Origin: Takashimella koratensis
Lineage: Eukaryota > Basidiomycota > Tremellomycetes > Trichosporonales > Tetragoniomycetaceae
NCBI GenBank assembly: GCA_003116875.1
Contig: BCKT01000017.1
Coordinates: 310,001 to 374,000, forward strand
Length of the DNA: 64,000 bases
Reading direction: 5' to 3'
Below the pieces are notes generated by a model, which ran no database searches, was not told where the DNA came from, and saw only the letters and a program-made list of their open reading frames with translations. Positions 10,504 to 21,269 of the stretch are shown in pieces. The number at the start of each line of letters is the position of its first letter. Within the stretch, counting starts at the first letter, position 1. A program made the position numbers and the translations under genes.

Positions 10504-12981
10504 TTAAAGCAAGTACCTGAAGTGTGGGTTACGGTCACCGAGTTCCGGACGGTCTGGAGCACCCGCGCGGCACAATTCCTCGCGGTGCTTGTTGATGCGC
10601 CAAAGGATGAATGCCTAGGGAAAAGCCAGTAAGCAACGACAGCTAAGAAGAACAGGGAGTAAAGATGTTTTTGAGATTTGCAGACTCCACAGCCGCAATA
10701 GATGACAAGACCATACTTACCTTGATGACGATGATGACAAGGGCGAGAGCGGAAAAGCCCAGGGAAATGTACATGGACCGAAGGTATCTCGGAGCAAGAT
10801 TTGACGCGTAGATGGACCCAATCCTACATAATGATCAGTTGAGCCGTAACAACTCGCTTCAAACCGGTACACTTTAACCCGGTGTTCCGAGGAAACGCAA
10901 CAGGCAAGGACTTGAATGACTCACGCAGCACCCGCTGAGTTGCCGATCAAATTATTGAGACCAAACGCTGTCACTCGCTTGTAGTGACCCGCAACGTTAC
11001 CGGAGAGCCAAGTAACGTTTAGTCCGCCACCGACGTAAAGGCCTAGAACGGGTGTGAGAAGAGTTGTAGGAATTAGAATAGACCTGAAAGAGGAGGAAGT
11101 CACTCACCCAAAGCGCAGATGAAAAGCCCGCCGTAGCGCCCATTGTTGTTCTCGACAGCGATGAGAATGATGAATCCTGACGACAACATGTCATGTCAGA
11201 GGCTATACCGGTTTGTGGTTGACTTCTCTTTGTAATCCAATCGTAAAACAGAACCATGACCCACCAATACATGTGAACAGGAACGCTAGCGCCATGACGG
11301 GGCTTCGAAGGCGATAGTGGTCACTGACCCATGCGAGGAAGATGAACGATACCCCGGCCAGGATGTAGATAGGCACTGTGAGGAGCTGGGCGTTGACGTT
11401 GGAGTAGCCCATGCCCTTGATGATTGCGGGCCTGGGAAACAGTCAGCACAGACTGTGTTATGACTCTTGATTATCTAGAGTCCGAGCGAAACTTACATAA
11501 AGGTGCCAAGACCGTATTGGAGGAGTGCAGCGGAGAACTGAATAACCCCAGTTGCGTATGTCTATAGATCGAAGAGAAAACATCAAAGAACACCAGTTAG
11601 AGGAAGAGGACAATTACTGTCAGATATGTTTTCTGTCTTTAATCGTTGACTAGACGTTTACTGACCTTCCAATCCATCGCGCCCAAAGCCACCTGTCGCC
11701 AACTGAACGGCTCAAGTGGATCATAATGCACTTTGTTGATCTCGTACCGCTTCGCAGCTTGCACCCGCTCCTCTTTGGTCAAGAACCATGCCGAGTCCAT
11801 CGTGTTGGGGATCCAGAAGTATGCCAATGGCGCACATGCAAAGGATAAAATACCTTCTATCTGAGAAGGATATATCGTCAGTATGCAATGAAACTGGATG
11901 TCAGGTGCGAAGACGGTGAGGAGAGTTGCAAAGACTCACAAGGTAGAGGTACTGCCACCCAACGAGAGCGCCGGTCTCAATGTGAATAAGACCGTAGGCG
12001 ATCAGGCCACCAAATGCCCCAGACAGAGCCTGGAACATTGCCAAACCAGTGGTCAGTTATCTCTCGATAAAAATGAGAAAGTCTCGATGAGAAAAACTTC
12101 AAGGAGACCCGGCTCTACCTCGAGCATCAACTCACCGAGCAAGCAAAGATGTATGAAATACGCCGGCCAACCTCTTCGCGACGATAGGTCATGAAGATAT
12201 AGACGCAAAGACAGGTGAAAATACCTGCTTCAAAAATACCTAGGACCAGGCGAATGGCAAGGAGCTGAGCGTATGTCTTGGCGAAAGCAGTCCCAACGGT
12301 GACGGCGCCCCATACCCCCGCGGAGACAGAGACTGACGAGCAGTTCAGCAACAGGCCCAAACGGCTGCACGGGTGTAATGCATGTAGAGTTAGACAGACA
12401 CCTACGCATGTATTTGGGAGTGACGATCTTGAGCAAGTTGGCCCACACAGGCTCGAATACGACGTAGCTGTGATGTCAAAAGGAGTGGCAAATGCAGCGA
12501 AAGAGCAACTTACGTGGCGTAGACGATACTGACAGCTGCGCCATATTGCGTTGCTGTCAAGGCGTCAGCTGAGGCAGAGAAAGAGTCCACTCACGCGTCA
12601 AGTTGAGAGAGGTAGAGATGGAAGGGGTCGCGACGTTGGCGTTACCGCTGCAAAGTGGAAGATGATAGGGTTAGGCACTACCTCTGCATTACATGGACTC
12701 GTGGCTCACATGTTGCCTCGGTCCAGGTACGATAGGAGGTACAGAATCTGTCCATAATCAGCATCGATGCCAAGTAATTTACTTGGAGCGGTATGGAGGT
12801 ATGAAAGACTCACGCCAAGAACGGGAATCAGGAACATGTCAAATTTGCGGGTCAGGCGGGCTTCGGCGCGCGGATCGAGGGTCGGGAGGTGGTCGCCCTT
12901 GGGATTGTCGCCTTCATCGTAGGCCAGGACAGTGGGGTGATCCAATGCCTGCAATTCGGTCGCTTTGTCCATCTCGTTCAT
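10504..12981 (-). CDS. MFS transporter, anion:cation symporter family (Dal5/Tna1-like)
   Basis: A plasma-membrane carrier of the group that takes up allantoate, nicotinate and related organic anions. The start is the ATG at 12981; the first exon is 12814-12981 and the last is 10504-10614, with several short introns between (one at 10615-10720). After a hydrophilic N-terminus comes the first membrane segment (FDMFLIPVLG), then YLDRGNIGNANVA, the signature loop of this family, and a C-terminus ending NPHFRYLL, also typical. Recognisable segments include IRLVLGIFEAGIFTCL and YRREEVGRRISYIFA. The gene is divergent from the decayed D-glutamate cyclase-like gene 355 bp away, so the pair may once have shared a promoter and an amino or organic acid substrate. 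The exact substrate is not predictable. Central exon edges are approximate. Confidence 0.85.
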
Positions 12982-13336
12982 GTTGAAATATGAAGGTGAG
13001 GATCAATACTGGCGTAGAAGAGTGATTTAAGAAATGCGAAAAAACCATTGTGCCACCGAAGATCGCAGAAGATATACGGAAACTTAGGTGGTGTTCTACA
13101 TTAACCGAGGTACCCGGTCGGGTTTGGATACCGACAACAACAAGGTGAGGATCAACTGACACCGCGCTTCGGGTGGCTTCTCGGGTATCTCCCTAAGGGC
13201 CTCCACTGCATCTGATGTCTCCCTGGGGTACAAAAGCGCTTGATTCAAAGATGCACCGGATGAGATCTCACTTGGACGTCAGGTCCAAGTCAGCTTCCTA
13301 ACCCGCTCGCTCTAAGCCTGCGGCCCCCGCCCCACT
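12982..13336. other. Divergent promoter region
   Basis: A 355-bp interval between the Dal5-like carrier (leftward) and the degenerate D-glutamate cyclase-like gene (rightward). I see no clear TATA box or GATAAG site in it. Confidence 0.4.
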
Positions 13337-14146
13337 ATGGCCTTCCTACCTCTCCCAGCCTCCTCTCCTCTCTCCTCTGCTGAGATCCGACAGCTGTGCC
13401 GGTCCGACCAGCCGGGAACGACCACCACCTCAGGTCTGGGCCCGGTTCCGCCCAAGCGAACAGGATCATCCTCCAATCTCGCTACGCGTCCGACTTCGGA
13501 TTTTCTGCCTACACGCGACCCGTCCCTTGCCCCCTTCTCGGCTAGACGGAGGTGGGCGACCCCTACGGTCCCCGCATACCTCGCGAGTGACAGAGACGTA
13601 CGCACGGATGTGGTCTGGTACAACGTCTATTGTGATGGAGAGTTAGTCGAAAACAAGACGGATATCAAGGACGAGTGGAGAGAAGATAGCGTAGCGTTCT
13701 TCATCGGCTGCAGCTATACGTTCGAGGCGGCGTTGCTCACTCGTGGGTTAGAGTTGAGCTTCAGCAGCTTAGCAGACATGCAGCGGTGTACAAGATGTCA
13801 CTGCAACTCATGCCTTGCGGAGGTGAGTACGCATTAATACCTTTCCCGTGCCAAATCTTCACGAGCATTGGCGAAGAGATGGCACCCCTTTGTCCGAACC
13901 CGCGGCGAGCCAGTCGCATGGGGCGAAGCTGGCGCCGCGGAGCTTGGGATCACTGACCGGCGCGGGGAGCGGTCAGATGGTTGGAGCCCCTCGGATATGC
14001 GCGAAGGGCAAATACCTGTGTACTTGGGGTGCGGGTTGACACCGCCGCAGGTGGTTATGGCTTCGAAAGTGAAGGGCACGGTGTTGAGCCATACGGCCGG
14101 GTCGATGTTGGTCCTTGACATGAAAGTGGAGGATACATGTGGGTAA
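13337..14146 (+). pseudogene. Degenerate D-glutamate cyclase / DUF1445-family gene
   Basis: Segments of the DUF1445 (putative hydro-lyase, D-glutamate cyclase-like) family follow one another in the right order but in alternating frames. The start at 13337 reads MAFLPLPASS in one frame. From about 13453 the conserved QANR...YASDF...PCPLLG stretch is in the next frame, where a TAG lies at 13543-13545, followed by TEVGDPYGPRIPRE. From about 13590 the first frame resumes with RTDVVWYNVYCDGELVE and AFFIGCSYTFEAALL. From about 13750 VYKMSLQLMPCG is again in the other frame. From about 13875 FVRTRGEPVAWGEAGAAELG and the C-terminal VYLGCGLTPP...LVLDM are in the first frame. Four frame changes plus a stop cannot be explained by the short introns seen elsewhere. 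I read this as an inactivated gene; clustered sequencing errors are a less likely alternative. Confidence 0.8.
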
Positions 14147-14737
14147 GAGAAGGGGGGAGCTAGGACAATGCGATTGTGCTTGATCAGATTGCTCGGGCAT
14201 CCAAGCGAGATCCTGGCCTCCTCAGCCATGAGTTCAATCTTGATCTTATCAGTCAACAGCGGTGATAGCTGGTGCTGGTGGTGGAGGTGGAGGTAGATTT
14301 TCGCTTATCTTCCCGCGTTGTGTAATGCATCCTGCCGCCACTACGAACGCTCCACTCCACCTCCACCACCGGTCTCTTTCCTTCGTACGTACGTACGGTC
14401 GGCACTTCGCCGAGATCAGATGGGAAACCAAGGTTCCCGGGTACCGGTCGCGCGTGACTGCAGCGGCGTACCTCGACAGCGTCACGAGCATGAGAGATGG
14501 ATCATATCAGTGATCGATTAGTAGTGCGCACGACGAAGGACGGCTTTTGGTCTTGATACTCCACCTGCATTACTGATGCTCCACCATCACTTCGCTACGA
14601 ATACTGCTGACAGAGGGCGGCACGTCGCCGACGATCTCGTGTATATATAGACATGACGGGGGACCAGTCCAAGTCCCCATCTATACCACCTCGTTCATCC
14701 TCACCGCCCAAGCACGACAACTCGACCACTGTTCATC
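14147..14737. other. Intergenic and promoter region upstream of the GFA-family gene
   Basis: The interval holds a short ACGT-repeat palindrome near 14383-14397 and two CTTATC (GATAAG on the other strand) sites at 14245 and 14304. It ends with the TATA element of the next gene. No coding sequence is supported. Confidence 0.45.
14642..14649 (+). promoter_or_regulatory. TATA box of the GFA-family gene
   Basis: The sequence TATATATA lies about 90 bp before the ATG at 14738. Confidence 0.55.
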
Positions 14738-15304
14738 ATGTCTCAGTCTACTACCAACACCAAATCCCGTTTCCCGCTCGCTGGTGGAGCGTCCGACGGC
14801 TGGTCCACTGACACTGAGGCCACCGCGACGTGTTTCTGCGGTGCTGTCCAGATGTCCTTCGTACGTGTGTTCCCCACCTTTCAAGTACCCCTCACACTGA
14901 CCCACCCCTAGCCGACCGAGAAACCAGGGCTCGTCAACAGCTTTGTCTGCAACTGCGCCGACTGCCGCAAAATCACCGCCTCCATGTTCGCCTCCAACTT
15001 TACCGTCTACGAGTCCCACACCAAACACATCCGGGGCCAAGACAACCTCAGCGTCTTTGGTCAAGCACACACCATCGCATCGCACCAGAAGATGACCAAC
15101 TATTTTTGCAAAACCTGCGGGACGCTCATGTACCGTATCGGCGAAAGGTTCCCGGGTCAGCTCATCATGCGGATCGGGACGGTCGACGATTTCACACTGC
15201 ACGAAACCAAGTTGCGGCCCATCGAGGAAGACTTTGTGCCCAACCGCGTGTCGTGGTTCACCGGTGTCGAGGGGGCAGACAAGTTTGAGAGGATGAGCAC
15301 TTAG
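14738..15304 (+). CDS. GFA / CENP-V domain protein (glutathione-dependent formaldehyde-activating-like)
   Basis: A small, probably cytosolic zinc protein of 171 residues. Exons are 14738-14860 and 14912-15304, with a 51-nt intron. The cysteine pattern of the family is complete: CFCG near residue 33, CNCADC near 54 and CKTCG near 105, the sites that hold one catalytic and one structural zinc. Family members help the spontaneous reaction of formaldehyde with glutathione, or act on other thiol adducts. Many fungal paralogues have unproven substrates, so the formaldehyde role is only inferred. The length matches the family's usual size, so the copy looks intact. Confidence 0.85.
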
Positions 15305-15550
15305 GGGTAGAGTGTCGTTTCTATGTAGGAACAGGCGCATGTACGAATTGTTAGAGTCTTGGGACGACGCGCCTGGGGCCAGGGTATTCCCTCCGCGGGG
15401 CCGACCACCGCGGAGCAGAGGAGCTTAAGGGTAAACAAACCGGAGCTGACTCGGGATCCAAATTTCGGATCGCACAAGAGCGAAAATAACTCTACTGACT
15501 TCGAGTCACGCTACACCTCACTTCTCTCCATCTCTCATGACTGTGCTATA

Positions 15551-17125
15551 ATGACTGAGACTTCCAACGTCGACGCCGCGATTGCGGTCGCCGATGGGGC
15601 CTCGGACCATAAAGAGACGCCAGTGGACACCCTGCGGCCCATGTCCTTTGGCAGAGAGGAGGACGGAGTGCCCGATGAGGTGGAGCACGATCCCTTGCCG
15701 AATGGAGGGTACGGATGGGTCATTGTTGCCTCCCTTGTAGCGAGAAGTGCCGTCACTTGGGGCAAGTCTGGCCCCTCATATGAATATCTTTTTTGTGCTG
15801 ACGAGTGTCCAGGGATCAACTCGTCTTATGGCGTCTACTGTAGCTACTACCTCAAGAACAACTATTACGCCGGCGGGAGCACAATGAATTACGCTTGGGT
15901 TGGAGGGTTGAGCGCCGGTGCAGCATTGGCGGTTGCCCCGCTCGCCAATTGGCTTACCAACGTCGGCGGGTTCAAACTCCCCTTGTGGATTTGTAAGTCA
16001 TGAGAGATGGCACAGGCTGACTTCTAGCCGTGGTGTGTACCTGCTTGGGTCAGTGTCTCGCCGGTATCTGTACGAGTTTTGGCGCTTTCGCCATCTGCCA
16101 AGGGTTAATATTTGGGATGGGAATCGGTCTGGTGAGTGATTCAGCAGTGACACATACTAACCATTCCCAGTCCTTCATTGCGTCGGCGCCTGTGTTAGCA
16201 CATTGGTTTGACCGACGTCTTGCCCTTGCGCAAGGCATCTCCGCCGCTGGGTCTGGCTTGGGCGCGCTCGTATTCTCCAACACGACCCAGCTTGCCCTCG
16301 ATAGTGTCGGCGTCAAATGGTCACTCATCATCAACGGACTCATCTCCCTCGTCGTCTTGATCCCTTGCACGATCGTCCTCCGAGGTCGTCACAAGGCGGT
16401 CAAGGCGAGGTCTGCACCGTTCGAGATCAAGTGGTTCTGGCATCCCGTCTTCCTTTACGTCTGGATCTCTGGCTTCTTCACAAGTGAGTCTACCGTCGAC
16501 CGTTTGACTGACAGACCTCAGTCATGGCGTACTACATCACCGTCTACTCCATGTCGTCCGAGGCGACACTCGGGCTCGGTCTAACCCAGACCCAAGGTGC
16601 CGCCCTGACCTCTATCATTGGAGCCGGGCAAATGATCGGGCGGCCACTGGTAGGCTTACTCCTCGATTCGGCGGGTCGCGTCAACGGCGCATTGATCGCG
16701 TTCTTTTTCGCGGGTCTAAGTTCGCTGGTCATTTGGATCCCCGCGAGGAGTTTCGGCGTCCTCGTGTTGTTCGCCATCATCCAGGGGTTCTTCGGAGGTG
16801 AGCCAGCTCATTTGAGGGTAGTACTAACGACTTAGGAACCGTGTGGTCTGCGTCGACACCGCTCGTTACCTCTGCCGTCGGGGTATCTGACCTCGCCTCG
16901 GCGCTCTCCATCTTCTGGCTAGTCCTGGTTATCCCTGCTCTCGTCGGCCAACCCATCGCCATCGCTCTGTTAGACTACTCGACCAACACACTTGGCAGAA
17001 CAGGTCCTGAAGCATACTTCATCTCCATGGGATTCTGCGGCGGGGTCGCAATCTTCAGCGCGCTTGTGCTGTATCCTGCAAAAGTACGAGTTCAAGGTAG
17101 TTGGGCCGTGTTTCAAAAGGCTTAG
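15551..17125 (+). CDS. MFS transporter, monocarboxylate porter family (MCT/MCH-like)
   Basis: A 12-segment membrane carrier of roughly 460-480 residues. The family signature NGGYGWVIVAS opens the first membrane segment, followed by TWGINSSYGVY once the first intron is removed. That intron appears to use a GC donor (GCAAGT) and ends CCAG at about 15816. It is in frame without a stop, so a retained version would still be translated with 17 extra residues. Later introns lie near 15992-16027, 16132-16170, 16482-16520 and 16798-16836. The central cytoplasmic loop (RGRHKAVKARS) and the later segment SIIGAGQMIGRPLVG fit the family. Fungal members are often orphan carriers and do not always move monocarboxylates. 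A four-codon upstream frame (ATG 15537) ends with TAA overlapping the main ATG by one base. Confidence 0.85.
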
Positions 17126-17418
17126 CTAAGGCCATACATCTTGTACTGCTTTATTTTGCATCATCATCTGCATCAGTCTTTGCATGTATAGTGGTCTGTT
17201 TCTTCACGAGCGTATCCTACAAGCACCATTCACGGAGTCGTGACCTCGGCAGGTGTAATTCGCTACGTTGGTGCAATAACGCCAACAGCATACTAAGGAC
17301 AGTCATTCATACTGAAAACTCGTACAAGAACCTTACAGTAATTCGCCTACAACACCGCAAACAACGGGAAACAAAGCACGTAGGGCTTCTGCTCGCATTA
17401 CACCTTCATAACCACCTC
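17126..17418. other. Intergenic region between convergent genes
   Basis: No gene is seen in this 293-bp stretch, which should hold the terminators of both flanking genes. Confidence 0.4.
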
Positions 17419-18003
17419 CTACTTTGTCGCAAACTTGCCAATCTCCCAGATCCCTCTCCCAGCCAACTTTGCAGCTCCACCCACGACCGTAGCAACTCCC
17501 TTTGTGACTCCACCTACGACCTGCGTCCCAAGTCAGCGGCAACTCTTCCCGCATCCCATCACACTTACCTGTTCCTTGCGCTGCTGGTTGGCGATCTCAC
17601 CCCATCCCTCAGATACTTTGTTACTCGCCGACGACCATCCCGCGCCTACGCTCGTGGGTACGTATTCCGCCGCCTTGGAGGTGTACGCAGACCATCCTGT
17701 GGGAGCTGGTTTAGTCGGGTCTGCACCGATGGTATCCGGTGCATCGCCGTAGCGGCTAGGGGTGGAGGGACGCTCTGCGTCATAGCGAGAAGGAGGAGGG
17801 CCGACTTCGGGCTTGGCCACGGCAGGCGGCATGCGACGGGACGAGGAAGACGAGGAAGACCAATCGGCGTTGGAGTTGTAACCCTGTCGCGAGGGTTGCG
17901 GGGTATAGGTCGGGGCGGGCTGGTTGGATTTTGCTCTGCCCTTTTCGAGGTCCTTGAGCGAGCCGTACGATACGGGTTCGCCAGAGTATTGCTGCGATGG
18001 CAT
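17419..18003 (-). CDS. Hypothetical protein, disordered with a Gly/Val-rich C-terminal segment
   Basis: Exons 17569-18003 and 17419-17520 (48-nt intron) give 178 residues. The N-terminal 145 residues are Ser/Pro/Gln-rich and look disordered, with a poly-Ser run near residue 50. The last 33 residues (VVGGVTKGVATVV through GKFATK) are small, hydrophobic and possibly helical or membrane-associating. The intron phase and a clean stop support a real gene. I recognise no domain. An open frame of about 300 codons lies antisense over it but lacks gene-like features. The gene is divergent from the RING-CH gene, sharing a 204-bp promoter with a perfect GTCACGTGAC palindrome. Confidence 0.65.
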
Positions 18004-18082
18004 GGTGGGGGGTGAGTGGGATGGCGGATGGAGTGATGTCTAGATTGCGATGGAGCGGATACATAGGTAACGATGTGAGACA

Positions 18083-18092
18083 GTCACGTGAC
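18083..18092. promoter_or_regulatory. Palindromic E-box GTCACGTGAC
   Basis: A perfect 10-bp palindrome in the 204-bp divergent promoter between the genes starting at 18003 (leftward) and 18208 (rightward). It matches the core bound by fungal bHLH factors of the Cbf1/Pho4 type. Binding is inferred. Confidence 0.5.
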
Positions 18093-18207
18093 GAAAACAC
18101 TAGAATCGTCTTGTTCGGGCATCTGTAACCGACGGCCAAGAATGAGGTAACCCCGGCAGGATCCATTGCTCCATTGTCAATACTCTCAGCCCCAGGTTGA
18201 CACGTCG

Positions 18208-19707
18208 ATGACCCTCACCATGGCCGGGCACTCAGGCGATACCTTTCTCGCGACTGATATGGAAGACGAGGACCTTGTCGACTGGTCTATCCCTTCCACG
18301 CCCGTCGACGGTGTGATCGACACCGAGGACGCGACGGAACCCATGCCCGAGGCGTCTCATCGGAACGAGGGCAACGGCGATGCGACGCCAGTCAAGGAGG
18401 AGGTGGTAAAGGAGGAGACCACACCACTACGGGAAATTGGAGAAGACACCCCGGGGGTGGTAATTGAAGAAGACGCCGATAAAGTGGACGAGAGGCAGTG
18501 CCGGATATGTTTCCTTGGCGTGGAAGAGGAACCTGAGATGGGTCGTCTGATCAGCCCGTGTTTGTGTGCGGGGAGCATGCGGGTGAGTCTAGCCTTGTCT
18601 CAATAAGATTTGTAGCTTATATGACCAGTACTGCCATGGTATGTTCAAGAGGGACGCCGTCTCGATGCTCACATCGCAGTTAAATGCCTTCAAGCCTGGA
18701 GGGGTACGGGGACCAACGCAGTAAGTGCCAAGACCCATCTTGACGACCCTCGCTAACGGCCGCAGAAAGCATTCATGGGTGCGTACATACTCAATCCCGG
18801 CTGACCTCTAGAATGCCCACAATGCCACCACCAATACCGGCTACGCAGTAAGTTGCGCAATCCCCAGTCAACCCCGCTAACACCGTCAGGAACGGTCGTA
18901 TCTGGTCTCGCGACGTCACGTACTGTTCTCATGCTCGCCACCTCTATCCTCTTCTTCATGCTCGCCCTAATGGCAGGTGAAATGGTCATCATCCTCGTCT
19001 CCTCCTCGGCCCTCTTCGCGTCCTTGCTGCTCCCATCCGATATACCCGTCCGCAACGTCATGGACGCTCTCGAGGGAGAGGCTGGCAGCCCCGTGTTTGT
19101 CATCACTGGCGGCGGGACGTTCATGTACGAGGTCGTCAGCTCGGCAATTGGAACGGCCATTGATTTCGCCGATATGATGGCGGGTCCAGCGGACGCCGAG
19201 TGGACGTTCATGGGGGACTTGGCACTTGAGATTGGTCTACGATTCGTGCTTGGCCTCGCCCTCCTCGGATCGCTGTCATTCATTTCCCTCCTCTTCTCCT
19301 TGTCTCTGTTTGCACCACTGCAGATCGCCAACCACCTTCGGGGAGCAGGGTGGCTGGGAAACCTCGGGGGGCGTCGTCGAAATAACGCAGGGAACCAGGG
19401 CGTCGGGCAAGCCATTGCACTCGTGGTCATCCTCGTCGGTGCCGTCAACACCATCGTCCAGGTCTACGACGCTGTCAAGGGAGTCACACAGCGGATCCTG
19501 ATGTACGTCGAGACACAGATCCTAGAAGTGAATCCAGAGGAACGACGTCAGGCTCGTGAGCGTGCGCGGGCGCAGGTAGCGCAGCCGAGCTGGAGAAGGC
19601 GGTGGTGGGAGGAGAGGAGGTGGAGGAGGATGGCTGGCTGGTATGAGCTTGGTGTGAGGGGCTGGCTCGCCGTGAGAGACCGAGTCAGAGCAGCTGGGAG
19701 GGCGTGA
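18208..19707 (+). CDS. RING-CH (RINGv) membrane E3 ubiquitin ligase, MARCH-like
   Basis: A membrane-bound ubiquitin ligase of about 430 residues. Exons: 18208-18582, 18629-18638, 18680-18720, 18766-18778, 18812-18847 and 18890-19707; all phases agree. An acidic disordered N-terminus (about 1-95) leads into a complete C4HC3 domain: CRIC, CLC, then H and C in YCHVKC, then CPQC. This domain is spread over five exons, including ones of only 10 and 13 nt. After it come hydrophobic segments (TVLMLATSILFF onward; VLGLALLGSLSFISLLF; QAIALVVILVGAV) and a basic C-terminal tail, the layout of MARCH/Doa10-type ligases with the RING-CH domain in the cytosol. Such enzymes mark membrane proteins for turnover. 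ATG 18208 and 18220 are both in frame; I use the first. Confidence 0.87.
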
Positions 19708-19857
19708 GTGGGTTAGTTTATAGATTAAGGTTTGCAGATGATATCTGGTGGATTATCCGTTCCATGCAATTTGTACAACATGTATGTGGTTGCACAACGA
19801 GGAAGTCGAGGGGCAAAGGGGCACAAGAGAGGGGAAGATCAAATCAATTAAAAAACG

Positions 19858-20441
19858 TTAGGTGGAGAACTCTGGTAGGAATTCGACGACCGACTCGCTA
19901 GGGGCAGAAGCGACAATCGGCACCTCGTATCGGACAACATCGTCGTCATGCCATCGTCCGTGCTTGTCCCAATGCCCGTTCCTTCCTGGAGGAGCATCTT
20001 CAATATCGTGGATACCTCCGCCAAGAATGAGCCTGTACCTGTCAGCCGCGAACTAGACATTTGGGAGGCTCTACAAGCCAACTCACCCGATCAAAATGTA
20101 AATGAGGAGAGCCCAGAACATGGCACCCCAGAACCGGCGCAGGGCGCGGGCGCGAGCGACCGACTCGTTGGCAGGTGCGACCCATCCATCGCGGTTATGG
20201 ATCAATCCAGCCTCGACGTGGCTCAGCGGCGGGGGAGGGAGGATGGTTTGATGTGGGATCGGCTGGTGGGATGACGAGGGGCCAGAGTCTGGGCGATGGG
20301 TCAGCGCGTGTGGGAAAGGTTGAAATGGAAGGCGTAGCTGAGATACGTACAAGGTGGTGGCGCGTCGATGTCGTGCTGGTCGACTGGAGCGGTGTTCTTG
20401 GGCGCTGCAGCGGCTGCTGTCGTAGTTGGCTTGCTCGCCAT
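19858..20441 (-). CDS. Hypothetical single-pass membrane protein
   Basis: Three exons give about 150 residues: start at 20441, introns near 20291-20349 and 20040-20088, stop at 19858. The N-terminus is Ala/Thr/Pro-rich. The middle carries a conserved-looking stretch (HVEAGLIHNRDGWV, then RRFWGAMFWALLIYILIG), the latter a clear membrane helix. The C-terminal part is rich in charged residues and His (HWDKHGRWHDDD). Splice phases fit precisely and the frame gives a sensible C-terminus, so I consider it real. No known family is recognised. Location in an internal membrane is a guess. Confidence 0.68.
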
Positions 20442-21269
20442 GGTGGGGTGGGAGTTGTTGGACAATGGAGACAAGACAAGGCGATGAGATAGAGGTTTGT
20501 GTGTGTGTGTGTGTGTGAATTTTGCCACCGAAGCAAGCGGAAGAGCAGACACGTGACCGATGGGGTCGGAGATGAGGATTGCGTCATAGCATTTGCTAGA
20601 ATATATACAATAAACCGGTACAAATTACTAGGTGCCACACCTGGGCTGGTTCTCACGTGACCTCGGTTACTCTCCAACGGGATGTGGCGCCTTAGGGACT
20701 CCCAGGTTTTAGCCTCGCATTTTACCCCAGCTTAGTCAAGCTTTCTCACCAGGAAAGCCTTCCTGAAACCCATCTCTCATCCTAAGATCATTCAGGCTCA
20801 ACTGTCTGCCGTGTAACCTGCCTGTTCGGTTTACGATTTCCCACACTGATCTCCGCCTGAAATCTGCCTTAACGCCCTGCCTTCCCTATCGCGTTTCACG
20901 CTCACCAGAATGGCTTCCCTTTTTTACCTCTTCGGTCGACCTATTCCCAGGCGTTCATCAGCTTTGTCCAAAATTCGGTAAACGGATTCACCGTTTGACG
21001 CAAGTCATATCGTGTCATGCGGCGACTTGGCGTCGTGCTGAGCAACGCGACGAGCTGATCTTACAAACACAAGGGATCATGATCCTTTCTGACGCGCGCG
21101 ACGCATCCCTTACGGAGGGTATAAGAAGCAAACTGACTTGTGATGGACCATTCTCAACCCAGTCACTTCAACCCATATAATAGTCACCTTGACGAGCTCA
21201 CGACCCATCTCTCAAGTCGCCGCAGTAGTCACCGCCAGCCTCAAATTTCAAGCTCCACTAGGTCGCAAC
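20442..21269. other. 828-bp divergent promoter region with GT repeat and E-boxes
   Basis: The interval contains a short (GT)n run at about 20501-20517 and CACGTGA sites at 20550 and 20654. TATA-like elements TATAAG (21120) and ATATAATA (21175) precede the MFS gene at 21270. An upstream ATG at 21142 opens a frame that overlaps the MFS start out of frame. No separate gene is supported. Confidence 0.5.

Noticed and set aside
17101..18015. Open frame of about 300 codons on the + strand
   Set aside because: It is antisense to a spliced gene with fitting phases, has Arg-rich shadow composition and no recognisable domain.
18753..19454. Minus-strand open frame of about 230 codons
   Set aside because: Antisense to the membrane part of the RING-CH ligase, with no family signal.
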